The notes: generated from the sequence alone by a model not told the origin. Shown: positions 46,271-56,203, counted from the first letter of the stretch. The stretch: DNA of 64,000 nt from Boothiomyces macroporosus (GCA_027604185.1 JADGKB010000060.1:21703-85702); one strand, 5' to 3'. Made by a program: numbers and translations.

Positions 46271-46690
46271 TCAGTAAAACGAATTCTGCCTAAACTCAAA
46301 TAATTTAATTCCTATTCTTTTTATTGCATACTCAATGTCAGCAAGCTTTAAAAACTCTTGTTTTAAACCATTCCCAGCCAAGTACTTTTGTATTTCACGC
46401 AAATGCCCAAGCACTACTTCGACTTCTTTGTTCCTTGGTATCTCTCCTCGTCTAATTGCCAATATTTGTTCTCGAATTCTTGTGCAGTATTCTTGCCTTG
46501 ACCTTGAGCTTTCATATACACTATGTTCAATATCTTTTGATGCTTGTTCAACGTTGGTATATACATTTGGAAGTTGGTTTGCAATTAGTGTTGCTAGTTC
46601 GCTGATGATAAAGTACCGGTCGGTTCTCTTCATTTCTCTTTTCCAATCGGTGTAGGGCAAATATTGTGGCTCTGACCTTGGAGAGTACAT
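46271..46690 (-). CDS. KIX-domain protein
   Basis: 139 residues, intronless. Residues about 15-85 match the KIX three-helix fold of Med15/Gal11 and CBP/p300: DWKREMKRTDRYFIISELAT, IANQLPN, then the hallmark SVYESSRSRQEYCTRIREQI (compare the YESANSRDEYYHL of animal KIX). No Q-rich or HAT region follows, so it is a stand-alone KIX with a helical C-terminus. Likely a transcription-activator docking module, perhaps a reduced Mediator tail subunit; that role is inference. Confidence 0.7.
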   Translation of the reverse strand: MYSPRSEPQYLPYTDWKREMKRTDRYFIISELATLIANQLPNVYTNVEQASKDIEHSVYESSRSRQEYCTRIREQILAIRRGEIPRNKEVEVVLGHLREIQKYLAGNGLKQEFLKLADIEYAIKRIGIKLFEFRQNSFY

Positions 46691-47048
46691 TTGATCTTTT
46701 TCATTACTTTTTTTCCCTTCTATTTATACAATCTGAAAGAGCTGTGCCACCGAAAAGCATAGGGAAATTCGGAAAAATGAAATTGCCAAATCGTAAGAAT
46801 AGCGATTGAATCCCCGACTGTGTCTCTTTACCTAGTATTTATTAAATCCGACAGCTTTACTATGTTCTGTTCGTTGTTGTCATTCAGCTCAAATTGAACA
46901 AAGAAACCCGAGCAAAAAGCCAACCACCAAAAATAAAGCTCTGTGACTTGATTTCCGATTAATTTGACGGTTGTACTTTTCACTGTAACACTGCAACACT
47001 ACTTTCGGGTTTCACACCAAATTACTAATCCAACCTATTTAAAAGAGG
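46691..47048. other. Intergenic region upstream of KIX gene
   Basis: 358 bp, AT-rich, no ORF supported. A minus-strand TATAAATAG-like element lies near 46722-46730, about 35 bp upstream of the KIX ATG. Confidence 0.4.
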
Positions 47049-47249
47049 TTACGCATTTTGAATATCAATTTCAAACTGGCTGAGGGTTGATTCGTTCAGA
47101 AACGCCAATACGATTTCTTTAATGGACACCGCTATTCCGAATTTAATCAAATTTGTCTCTGCAGTATTTGATTGAGACTGACTTGAAAAACTGGTCAATT
47201 TTTTTTCAACAGTGACAGGAACTTGAATCCCTTCCAAAACATTGTCCAT
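47049..47249 (-). CDS. Possible small helical protein
   Basis: 66 codons from ATG 47249 (MDNVLEGIQVPV...), ending FEIDIQNA. The open frame continues upstream another 28 codons (from about 47333, DTIFGINQCRINEHETILHE) to a TTATTTTAG acceptor-like site, so the true N-terminus may lie in an unseen exon. It sits just downstream of protein B on the same strand. No family recognised. Confidence 0.35.
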   Translation of the reverse strand: MDNVLEGIQVPVTVEKKLTSFSSQSQSNTAETNLIKFGIAVSIKEIVLAFLNESTLSQFEIDIQNA

Positions 47250-47355
47250 CAGTGCTTTAATCTCATGCAATATAGTCTCATGCTCATTAATTCGACACTG
47301 ATTGATACCAAATATGGTATCCTAAAATAAGACCCAATTAGAAAATAATATGTAT

Positions 47356-47856
47356 TTAATGCTGGTGATTACAGTTTGCACAAGTGTAATTAGACCGTGG
47401 CTTATGGACAAGCTGCGAACAACCACAAGTCTTGCAGCTTTTGCAGCCAGCTAGACTGACGAGGGGCTGTCGGTTCAGCGAATCTCTGCTCTGAGTTCTG
47501 GAAAGCGAGGGCTGAGAACTACCGGACGAAATCTCCATGTCTATCTGGACCAGTTTTTCAGTGTAGCTAAAAGACTTTTTCTTGGTAGCTTTTTTCAGCA
47601 GCTTTTCCTGTTCGGCAGCACCAAGCTGCACAAAGGGCCCACTTCTTTCTTTTCTTGCTGGTTTACCCTCTTGAACTTCTATCTGTATATACGGGCCATC
47701 TTGAGCTCTTTTAATTGTTTGCTTTTGGTAAATATTAGGCATAGCATAGGAATCGTGAAAGTAGGTGTGCTTGTGAGTACCTTCAAAAGTCATTGATAGC
47801 TTATGCAGAAGCGAGCCTTTTGTAATAGGTGCATTATCAATATTTACGTATGGCAT
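47356..47856 (-). CDS. PITKGSLL-motif protein B with zinc-like tail
   Basis: 166 residues, intronless. Starts MPYVNIDNAPITKGSLLHKL, parallel to MPLITFEPTPITKGSLLDKL inside protein A. The middle has repeated GPYIQI, GPFVQL and KLVQID. The C-terminus PLVSLAGCKSCKTCGCSQLV then CANCNHQH closely matches the C-terminus of the MRL-like protein (CKTCGCS ... CANCYHDH): a probable small zinc-binding domain. Function unknown. Confidence 0.7.
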   Translation of the reverse strand: MPYVNIDNAPITKGSLLHKLSMTFEGTHKHTYFHDSYAMPNIYQKQTIKRAQDGPYIQIEVQEGKPARKERSGPFVQLGAAEQEKLLKKATKKKSFSYTEKLVQIDMEISSGSSQPSLSRTQSRDSLNRQPLVSLAGCKSCKTCGCSQLVHKPRSNYTCANCNHQH

Positions 47857-48659
47857 GATGACTTTTTTCTGGGGTACCAAGCACTATTTATGTGGATCGT
47901 CGCTTTTTATATTTTGATTGTGGCACAAGTCATTTTGAATCATCAGTGCACTGGCCACCATCCAAACCAGCCAACCGTGCAAAAGAGGCCAAAGGGAGAT
48001 GAAACAGTAACATCGCCAATGATAACCAAGCTTTACGATAAGCTTTCCTGGAATCAAATTCAATAATTTTAATCAATCACGTTGCGGCTCTAACCAGTTT
48101 TTCAATATTCACCAAACACTAGCAAAACGTTTTTTCTTAAAGAAAAAAATTTCTAAATATAGATATCAAGAGACACCAGCCAACAATAAATTTAATAATT
48201 CTACAATTATTAATCTATTTCTAGCACATGATATCGTATGTGCGGACGGACCTAACAGCATAGTGCACACCATCTGGTGCATTTTTTTTGAAAAATGGTG
48301 TTGGGTGGAGTGAAATTCCGCAATCTAGCAAAACGTTTTTTCCTGAAAACGTTTTCAAGAGATCATCAACAGCTTTTGGGTATCTGGGAAATATTCTCCA
48401 GTCAGTTAACTTTCAATATCCATATTTGAGCTGGGTGCGGAAATTACCAATTACACAAACCCAGTAATTTGGATTTGAGTTTGATATGAGAATGACTAAT
48501 AATGAACGTCGTGTAAATTATATCCATAACGGAAGTGGCTATTTCCAGCGGACAATTATCGATATGGAATTAATTCCGTAGATAAATTATAAACAACTTT
48601 GACCTGATAAAGCAGATTAAAAAGTTGCACACGTTTTTTTGTAAAAATAAAGTATCTGG
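47857..48659. promoter_or_regulatory. Long divergent intergenic region
   Basis: About 0.8 kb between protein B (minus) and the SLC35F-like gene (plus). GCAAAACGTTTTTTC occurs twice (48122-48136, 48331-48345), with a partner CACACGTTTTTTTG at about 48628, close to the transporter ATG. These could be repeated regulator sites. The ORF at 47803-48066 is not supported. Confidence 0.45.
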
Positions 48660-49583
48660 ATGAAGCAAGCTATTTTGAACTTGGCTATCGGACAATCAAT
48701 TTCACTTATCCTCTCGACAGCCTTTATATTTAACCAGCTAGAATCTGAAGGTGATGTTTTCTCTTACTTGTTCCCAAACGAGCTGGTTTATCACTTGTTG
48801 CTACTGATCTCCATCATCAACTACAGATCAATCAAAATCAATGATCTATTGGTATTCTTACTAGTGGGAACAATCGATTACACCTCAAATTACGTGTATA
48901 TAAAATCGTTTCACTATACCAGCCCTCTATCAGCAATCATTTTCAATTCCTTCTCTGCTGTTTTAGTCGTGCCGTTACAATACTATATCCTAAAAACACC
49001 AATCCAAAGGCACCATATGGTAGGTATATTCGTCTGTTTAGTCGGACTAGTGATCATTAACCTTACAAAAATCGACAGCCAAGGGATCAACTCGTTTGGA
49101 TTATTTTTAGCGCTCTTGTCTGCAATTGGGTTTGCAATCAACCCGGTTTTGCTAACAAAGCTCTGTGATAACTATCACACTGCTCTATCTTCATTCGGAT
49201 TTGTATCTTCCCTATTATCCCTCGTAGTATGTAATTTGACAAGAGAAGGACAATTAGACAGAGATCAGTTGCTAAACTCTACCAGCCCCAAAAAGTACTT
49301 TGTAATCGGATACATTTTTATTTATGCGCTATACTACATGTTTCAACCAATGTATATAAAACGCTACGACGCGGTTTCATTCCAGTTGCATACAATCACC
49401 ACTGATCTAGTTGTATACTTGTTTAATTATGGAGAATACGGCACTCCGTTTTCACTTGTTTACTTGGTTGGATATTTCGTCGTTTTAGTTGGGCTTGTAT
49501 TGTACAACTTGGATTTCTCTGATAAAGCTAAACCAGAGGAATTGGAGATGCAAGCTGTCCAAGTTATTGAGGTTCGTACATAG
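48660..49583 (+). CDS. SLC35F1/F2-like membrane transporter
   Basis: 307 residues, intronless, about ten hydrophobic segments. DMT-superfamily hallmarks of the SLC35F1/F2/F6 branch: GQSISLILSTAFIFNQL near the start, GTIDYTSNYVYIKSFHYTSP, VLVVPLQYYILKT, HHMVGIFVCLVGLVIINL, and a final VSFQLHTITTDLV. Substrate unknown. The stretch FLALLSAIGFAINPVLLTKL and the C-terminal SDKAKPEELEMQ fit the family plan. Its neighbours give no pathway clue. Confidence 0.85.
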   Translation: MKQAILNLAIGQSISLILSTAFIFNQLESEGDVFSYLFPNELVYHLLLLISIINYRSIKINDLLVFLLVGTIDYTSNYVYIKSFHYTSPLSAIIFNSFSAVLVVPLQYYILKTPIQRHHMVGIFVCLVGLVIINLTKIDSQGINSFGLFLALLSAIGFAINPVLLTKLCDNYHTALSSFGFVSSLLSLVVCNLTREGQLDRDQLLNSTSPKKYFVIGYIFIYALYYMFQPMYIKRYDAVSFQLHTITTDLVVYLFNYGEYGTPFSLVYLVGYFVVLVGLVLYNLDFSDKAKPEELEMQAVQVIEVRT

Positions 49584-49638
49584 TGTACTTGATGTTTGCT
49601 TATTCGTAATTGTTAAATAAAGAGATATAATTATATAT

Positions 49639-52090
49639 TCAAACTACTTGCTTATGATCATGATAACAATTGGCACAAATTTCTCTTCGACTAGGTACAG
49701 GTACATATTCAGAGCATCCACAGGTCTTGCAATTCTTTGTTCCAGTGATATCGACCAGTGGCTTTACCTTACGTTTCTTTTCCTTGTCGCTCTTTTCAGA
49801 TCTTTCAGACTTTTCCTTTTTGGACTTTTTCTTTTTAATCTTTTCTTCTTGTAAGGATTCTGAATGGGATCTGCGTATTTTATCTTCTTCGTGGGACTCT
49901 GATTTCTTGAACCGAGCTTCTCCTGCAGATTCTGACCTGTGCTTCCTTTTTTCTTTATCACTCTCGGATTTCTTTTTCTTTTTCTTCTCTGGTGGTTTCT
50001 ACAATTAGCAAATATTACATCAACTCTCTCCAGCAGCGATCCAGGGGTAATTTGCTTTACTTGCTCAACCAAGCTAACTGGCTCTGCAACATGGTTCTCT
50101 AGCAATGACCCAGGAGTAAGACTGGATGGCTGCACAGTATTAACTAGCGGCTCTTTTGGTTGAACTGGTGTGGCTACTTTTGCCCGATTTTCCCACATAT
50201 ACTCGCTCTACAATAAAAACGAATTACCTTTGCCAATCTCAGCGCTAGACACCAGTCTGCCAGCCGTTCTGGTTTCTCTACACACAGGAATTTGATTGAA
50301 TCGTTGATATCTTGGAAAAAAGAGTAATTCAAATCGGATTTGAGCGCCATGCAAAACTCTGTTATACTCTTCTTTCTAGGTCGCATTAATGTGTAAACAT
50401 CATTTTGCGACAAATCGCAAAAGACAACTTCCGGTCCAGAATTCTACATTAGGAATACTTACTGTTCCATCTGCATAATAGCATAGTTTATAATCGTTCA
50501 AAATGAAAAACTTTTTGCTCCATTTGCCTAATTTCGTTTCAAAGTACATGTAACCCTGAATCCTAGGATATCTTCCTTTTAATGACTGGTTAGTATATAA
50601 TTACTGCTGGAGAGAGCGAATTCACATATCCGTATTTCTTCAAGACTATAGCATTATTTGCATCAGTGTCCCAAGTAGACATTACGTTAGTCACAATTTC
50701 CCAGTTCCTGAGTGGTCTTTCAATTCCAAATTCAGTAATAATCTCAAACAAAGCCCAATTATCACCCTGCAGGTTGGAGCTTATTTCCTCAACAACCGTT
50801 GATGCAGGCATTAACGAAGTCAAAACTTTTGTTGTAAAGTTACCCGCATTTTCTATAAATATTCGACACGTAATCTGGTAAATTACAAAGTACCTTTTTC
50901 ATATTCAAATCCTTCTTTTCGGTTACTGATTCCTTTTTCCTTCGCTCTTCTTCAAGTCTATCGAGCTTTTCTTCTTCTCGAAGAGATAATTCACGTTGGC
51001 GTTTCATTTCATCCATTGCCTTTGGAGATAATATCGGTTCATCATCATCTGAAGAACCATCTGCAAGTGTGATTGGTGGTCTAGTATTGTTGGAACCCTG
51101 GGATGGTAACGGATCTGATACAACCGGCTGCCCAAAGAATGTTGGTAATTTTCCTGCGTCCTGGATAGATTTTGCAGATATTAAAGGTAAATCGCTATCA
51201 CTTTCTTCAGACTCTGTTTCCGTTGATCCATCTTTAATAGTTGTTCTTTTTTCATGTGGCTTCTTTTTGAAATCACTCTGTGATGGGATATTAGGTTCTA
51301 CTGGCTGTCCGTATAAAGTAGGTGGTTCTACTGGCTGTCCGTATAAAGTAGGTGGTTCTACTGGCTGTCCGTATAAAGTAGGTGGTTCAACTGGCTGTCC
51401 GTATAAAGTAGGTGGCTCAACTGGCTGTCCGTATAAAGTAGGTGTCTTTTGTGCTGAAAAACTACCTTTGGTTGCAGTTAAAGGCTGATCATCACTATCT
51501 GATTCGGTATCAATGGTATCTGGACTAACAATAGTTTTTACTTGCAGCTCTTCCTTTTTCTCACTATAAATCGGCTTGATATTTTCATCCTCTGTAGATT
51601 CATCCGGAGAATATTCCGCTGCCGAATCATCAGAGAGTGAACCTGAATCTGTTGATGAAAAATCACTTTCAAACGATTCGTCTTCTGGCTCCATTGGAAG
51701 CACCGTTGGTTCAATAATAACTTGCGGTTGCTTTAATATTGACGTTGGTGTAAAATCCCCTTCTTCAGGTCTTGTAACTGAAGATCGAATATTATTTGAC
51801 GGTTCCTCTGGTTCAAAAGTTATGGTAGTGATCAAATCCTCTTCTCTATCCAGAAACGTTACGGATTTTGCTGTGTGCAGTGATCTGGATGAAGCCTGCA
51901 TTTCTTCTTTCATGTGTATATTTGTGGATATGTTGAGGTCGTCAGTTGGCTCCGGGTACTGAGTCTCTATCCCTAGATTCTGCTCCATGTTGAGTAAATC
52001 CTCCAGCAAGGAGGATATATTATCAGTCATTTCTATTAGGAAGACTTTTTTTTCGCTTTCTGTTGGTGGCTGTAAGCGGCAACTTGCCAT
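49639..52090 (-). CDS. MRL/RIAM-like RA-PH adaptor with zinc-like tail
   Basis: 784 residues after removing 49999-50018, 50208-50227, 50444-50462, 50586-50604, 50875-50893. Residues 20-45 form an amphipathic helix (DNISSLLEDLLNMEQNLGIE) resembling the talin-binding helix of RIAM. Then an acidic S/D/E-rich region, five LYGQPVEPPT repeats (51294-51443), a short E/R-rich coiled coil, an RA domain (ITCRIFIENAGNF, WALFEIITEFGIERPLRN), a PH domain (RIQGYMYFETKLGKWSKKFF, CVEKPERLADWCLALRLAK), two TPGSLLE motifs, a K-rich linker, and CKTCGCS...CANCYHDH. RA-coil-PH order and spacing match MRL proteins (RIAM, lamellipodin, Mig-10), which link Ras/Rap GTPases to talin, integrin and actin. Grb7-type adaptors are the alternative, but no SH2 follows. 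Confidence 0.8.
51294..51443 (-). repeat. Five 30-bp tandem repeats in the MRL-like gene
   Basis: Five nearly identical 30-bp units in frame, each encoding LYGQPVEPPT, differing by only one or two bases, so the array expanded recently or is being homogenised. A related FFGQPVVS motif sits once more, outside the array, nearer the C-terminus. Confidence 0.9.
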
Positions 52091-52207
52091 GTTGGCAATG
52101 AAAAAATACTTGCCTGGATTATAATTAATCCACTGGTATATTATTAATGTTGTTGTAATTTATCCACTCATGCGCACAGCACAATCAAATCATTTATTAT
52201 CATCTGA

Positions 52208-53815
52208 TTATAATCTGATTGGATAATCTCTAGCTACATGTTCCTTCACTTGCTGAATACTAACTTCGTTGCGGTGGAATATTCCGGCTGCCAAAGCAGC
52301 TTCCACACCAGTTTCATTAAACACTTGGGTAAAGTGTTCAGGCTTGCCAGCACCGCTACTAGCGATAACAGGTATTTGAACCGCCTTTTTCACCATATTG
52401 ATTAGTTCAATATCATATCCATTATTTGTCCCGTCGTGATCCATGCAGTTCAAGAGAATCTCTCCAGCACCAAGCAATTCGCAAATAGAGGTCAACTGAA
52501 CCACATCTACATCTCTTGCTTCTCTTCCGCCTTTAACAGTACACTGGTACCAACTACATTAATTTGAATTACCAGTATTCTTCGCCATTAGGACCTTTCT
52601 TTGCAGGTTTAATCGTTGTATGGTTGTTGGGCTCTTTAACATACACTCGTTTCGGGTCAACAGATATTACAACTGCTTGGGCACCGTATTTTTGTGAAAT
52701 ATCAGAAATAGTGTTGCTACCTTTGTTTCCTTTCAAATAATCTTGGACAATATATACCGCATCGCTACCAATTGACACCTTGTCAGCTCCAGACCTAAAG
52801 TACTCACCAGCAACATCAAGTGCTGATACTACTGTACCATCTGGCTGCTGAATTGATCTGATACCCCCTCCAATGGTCAATGGTACAAAAACGCTTTCTG
52901 AAGTTTGTTTTAGTACTTGCAACATTGGAGTGTCTTCTAATGGACAATCTCTGAATGAAGTAATATTCAAAAATGTGACTTCATCAGCACCTTCGAGGAA
53001 ATACCTCTTTGCCAACTCAACAGGCTTGCCAAGATTTCTAACATTTCCATCCTGTTTGACGTCGTATTGATCTCCTTTGGTAACAACCAAATCCCCCTGT
53101 TCATTAGAACGCACATCCAAACAGGCAATGATTCTTTTCGTTAGTCCATCTTTTGGTGGGTTAAATGGTATTGTTTGAGTAGTAGGTTCATGAAGAGGAG
53201 CTTCAATAAACTTTTTAATCAGCTCAATACCCGCTCTTCCACTCTTTTCAGGGTGAAACTGAGTCGCGAAAACATTGCCTACATTAAAACAAAAGTACCT
53301 CTACAGACACTGGAAATAAAAGTTTCATCGCCGTATGTAGTCAATGACAAGCACCAATCTTGTAATTCCATATCAGTGACAGTAGCTGCAAACGAGTGAA
53401 CAAAGTAAAACCTGTTATCACCGAGTATATCAGATTCCTTGACATTTGTGGTTTGATTCCATCCAATATGCGGTACCGCTTTAGTCTTTTTGAATTTCTT
53501 TACGTACCCATTAATGATTCCCAGCCCAGCTTCATCAGATTCATCAGAACCATTAAACAAGACTTGCATACCAACACAAATCCCCATAAACGGTCTATTC
53601 GCTTTGATGTACTTTATCAATTCATCCTTTAATCCCAGTTCCTGCAGTCTCTTCATTGCGTTGCCGAATGCACCAACACCAGGAAAAATAATCTTGTCTG
53701 CTTTGGCGAAATCGGACGGATGGGTAATGTACTTTAGGTCGTAGCCTGTTTGTTTGATTGCATTTATGACTGACCGTACGTTTCCGGTTCCATAATCTAG
53801 TAAATATAGTTGCAT
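52208..53815 (-). CDS. HIS7: Imidazole glycerol phosphate synthase (fused)
   Basis: Histidine and purine branch enzyme, with glutaminase and cyclase in one chain as in fungi and plants. 522 residues. Glutaminase: [33 protein letters not shown] (Cys nucleophile), QFHPEKSG (His, Glu). Cyclase: [14 protein letters not shown] (Asp), [36 protein letters not shown] (second Asp), [13 protein letters not shown]. Introns 52554-52572 and 53279-53298. The start [12 protein letters not shown] is canonical. Confidence 0.97.
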
Positions 53816-54157
53816 TTTTTTTAATGAAAAATCGGAAAAATGGTGGTGATTTAATCTCTGATGGCTAATGATTATTTTTCGAATTTTATGGTAGTCTGAT
53901 TGGTTATTGGAATCATTGGAAAGCGGTAATGGTGAGTTGAATGCGGTCTTTTAGCGTTGTGCTGCGCTAGGGTTATTTGAGAGGGTACAAGTAAGTGTTG
54001 CATTAGGGTTATTTGAGAGGGTAGGTGTACAATAGTTTAAATTCAAACAATACTGTAATCTTAACGAGACCTTTGGGAACATGATTGGTTTTGGTCAATG
54101 GACTCAGGAACATAACAATTGATTTTAGACTCAATCGATTCTCAAATTCTTTTCAAG
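53816..54157. promoter_or_regulatory. Divergent region HIS7/tetraspan gene 1
   Basis: 342 bp. Contains an exact 19-bp direct repeat, AGGGTTATTTGAGAGGGTA, at 53969-53987 and 54005-54023, each preceded by CTAGGG or TTAGGG. No ORF supported. Confidence 0.55.
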
Positions 54158-54505
54158 ATGGTTTCTGAACCAATGTGCATCCAGCTGTCTTTGAAAAGGG
54201 CACTGATGATAGTGCTGTCAATCTCCTTGGTCTTTGGAGTCACACTAGGAAAGCTTCACGTGGCCCTCTCCAACCTTTATGGATTATCAAGTGTATGTAA
54301 CGAATCCATAGCCCATATCAGAATCTTTGGATTGCTTAAATTAGCAGGTGTTGTTGTGGCTAATTCACTATATCTGATTTTGCTCTTTTATGGAGAAACT
54401 GTCAATGCCACCAGAATCACAGTGGATATTACGGCAGACGCTTTCCTGCTCTACTCTCTCTGGATATTCTGCAAATACCTTGAATCAAAGACTTGTCCTC
54501 GCTAA
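54158..54505 (+). CDS. Tetraspan membrane protein, family copy 1
   Basis: 115 residues, four hydrophobic segments. First and most divergent of four tandem paralogues. Shared plan: LYGLSSV...AHIRIFGLLKLAGVVV (copies 2-4: IYGIYG...HIKIFGxIKL). Ends YLESKTCPR. The last 25 bases, with stop and AATAAA, begin a 30-bp tandem repeat. Family unknown; resembles small four-helix membrane proteins of no assigned function. Confidence 0.7.
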   Translation: MVSEPMCIQLSLKRALMIVLSISLVFGVTLGKLHVALSNLYGLSSVCNESIAHIRIFGLLKLAGVVVANSLYLILLFYGETVNATRITVDITADAFLLYSLWIFCKYLESKTCPR

Positions 54506-54600
54506 TAAAATGAATCAAAGACTTGTCCTCGCTAATAAAACGAGTCAAAGACTTTTCCTGGCTAATAAAATAAATCAAAGACTTGTCCTGGCTAATAAAA
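54481..54600 (+). repeat. Four 30-bp repeats spanning stop and poly(A) signal
   Basis: Exactly four units of 30 bp (54481-54510, 54511-54540, 54541-54570, 54571-54600). The first two are identical; the others differ by three or four bases. Unit 1 is the true end of copy 1, so each unit carries a copy of its last codons, the TAA stop and AATAAAA. Confidence 0.9.
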
Positions 54601-54741
54601 TGACTTTATCCTCATGCCAGACAAAAATCTGTTTGGAAATCGAATAAGAAGCGGTCACGAATTGGTAATGAAAACATGCATTCACCCATCCTCTTTTTCC
54701 CGACTCAAAGGGATCAAAAGGTGTGAAAATTCTCCACAAAA

Positions 54742-55122
54742 ATGCCACAAGAAGAACCAAAATGTATCGGAGGACTATCACTAAAGAATGGTCTGCTAAT
54801 CATCATGGGACTCGGAATATTGCTTTCAATATCCGCTACATTTACCGGACAAGTAATCTCTGGTCCAATTTCCATTCTACTCAACATTTACGGAATTTAC
54901 GGTGTGTGGAATGAATTAGCTCAGCATATCAAAATATTCGGGATGGTGAAATTGGTCTGGTTGGTTATTTCCAACCTTCTTGACTTTGTTTTCTATGCCC
55001 AGCATGGATTCTACTTTCCAATGTTTACTGTTCAGGTTTTCAACGACTTTATCGATGGTGTGAACCTGTATGCTTTGTGGGTGTTTTACCAATACGTACA
55101 AAGCAAGACTTCAATAGTTTGA
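54742..55122 (+). CDS. Tetraspan membrane protein, family copy 2
   Basis: 126 residues, four hydrophobic segments, intronless. Shares with copies 3 and 4: GLSLKNGLLIIMGLGILLSI, ILLNIYGIYGVWNELAQHIK, IFGMVKLVWLV, VFNDFIDGVNLYALWVFYQY. Conserved IYGIYG, E-L-A-x-H and the N-D pair in the last segments are likely functional. No known family recognised. Confidence 0.75.
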   Translation: MPQEEPKCIGGLSLKNGLLIIMGLGILLSISATFTGQVISGPISILLNIYGIYGVWNELAQHIKIFGMVKLVWLVISNLLDFVFYAQHGFYFPMFTVQVFNDFIDGVNLYALWVFYQYVQSKTSIV

Positions 55123-55335
55123 ATATATTTCTTGGTTTTATCGAATCTCTTTTGCTTTCAAATATTAGTTTGGCTAATCTAGAATCTCAGATACTCTGAA
55201 TCAAGACAATGGGAATCAAATGTTATTGATCACCAGTAGCGTAATCTAAAAATACTATGGAGGCGATAACCATAAACAAGACATCAATCTCATAATTACA
55301 GATCGCGGAATGATTCTTTTTGTCTATTTACGCGA

Positions 55336-55716
55336 ATGTCAGGCCCAAAAATTTTAGGACAGTTGGACTTGAAAACAGTACTACTAGTAGTAATAGCATT
55401 TGGCGTCATTATTGCAATCGTTGGAATATTCACCGGTTCACTTATTTTAGGTTTAATTTCGTTATTGGTAAACTTGTACGGGATCTATGGAATCTGGTAT
55501 GAGCTCGCTCTTCATGTAAAGATATTTGGCATAATCAAGCTTATTGCTTTGATCGTGGTTAATATTGTCGATATTGTCTTTTTTGCTCAGTATGGAGCTA
55601 CTGGTGGTATGGTGGCTATTCTCATATTGAACGATGTTTTTGATTGTTTGATATTGTACGGAATATACATTTTTTACAAGCATATCAGCGGAAAAGGAAA
55701 GACCGTCTCGGTTTAA
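55336..55716 (+). CDS. Tetraspan membrane protein, family copy 3
   Basis: 126 residues, four hydrophobic segments. Very close to copy 4: LDLKTVLLVVIAFGVIIAIV, NLYGIYGIWYELALHVKIFG, IIKLIALIVVNIVDIV, ILNDVFDCLILYGIYIFYKH. The stop lies in TAATAAA. Intronless. Confidence 0.8.
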   Translation: MSGPKILGQLDLKTVLLVVIAFGVIIAIVGIFTGSLILGLISLLVNLYGIYGIWYELALHVKIFGIIKLIALIVVNIVDIVFFAQYGATGGMVAILILNDVFDCLILYGIYIFYKHISGKGKTVSV

Positions 55717-55748
55717 TAAAACTAATTATTAAAGATGGCCATGCGTTT

Positions 55749-56027
55749 TCAAGTAAATTGGCTTTTGTTGGCGACAAAATATTGAATCTGCGAATAACTG
55801 TAAATTGATACTTGATCCTGCAACACATCAGTTTTTTCTGTAGCTTGTGGTCTGGATATTCCGAGTCCTTGTGGATAAATACCCCTGCTTGATTTACACA
55901 ATCCAGTCGGCAAAAGTACTCTCTTTTTGCATTTGAATGATGATCTGTGCGAGTTTAACCAGACTGTAAAAAGCAGATCTAAGACGGCCATAGCAATTGG
56001 AATATATATGCTGCATAATTGAAACAT
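55749..56027 (-). CDS. Possible short protein between tetraspan copies
   Basis: 92 codons, opposite strand to the array. Hydrophobic start (MFQLCSIYIPIAMAVLDLLF) then polar. No family seen. It could be an antisense ORF without function. Confidence 0.25.
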   Translation of the reverse strand: MFQLCSIYIPIAMAVLDLLFTVWLNSHRSSFKCKKRVLLPTGLCKSSRGIYPQGLGISRPQATEKTDVLQDQVSIYSYSQIQYFVANKSQFT

Positions 56028-56203
56028 GGTCTGAGCTCTACGTGTCTAACAAATATAATCTAATCTGAAAGTTTTTCTGTGAAAGCAAAAAGTAGCCAAT
56101 AAGATGTAATCAAAATTATCAAAAGCAAACGTGACCAATCAGCTGGATTATGCAATCACCTATTTACACCTCGCGTCATAAATATTTTCATCCTAAAACA
56201 CCA

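Noticed and set aside
47340..47356. Splicing protein B into the downstream helical ORF
   Set aside because: The possible GTAATC...TTTTAG removal creates an immediate stop, and the zinc-like tail of B already matches the MRL-like C-terminus.
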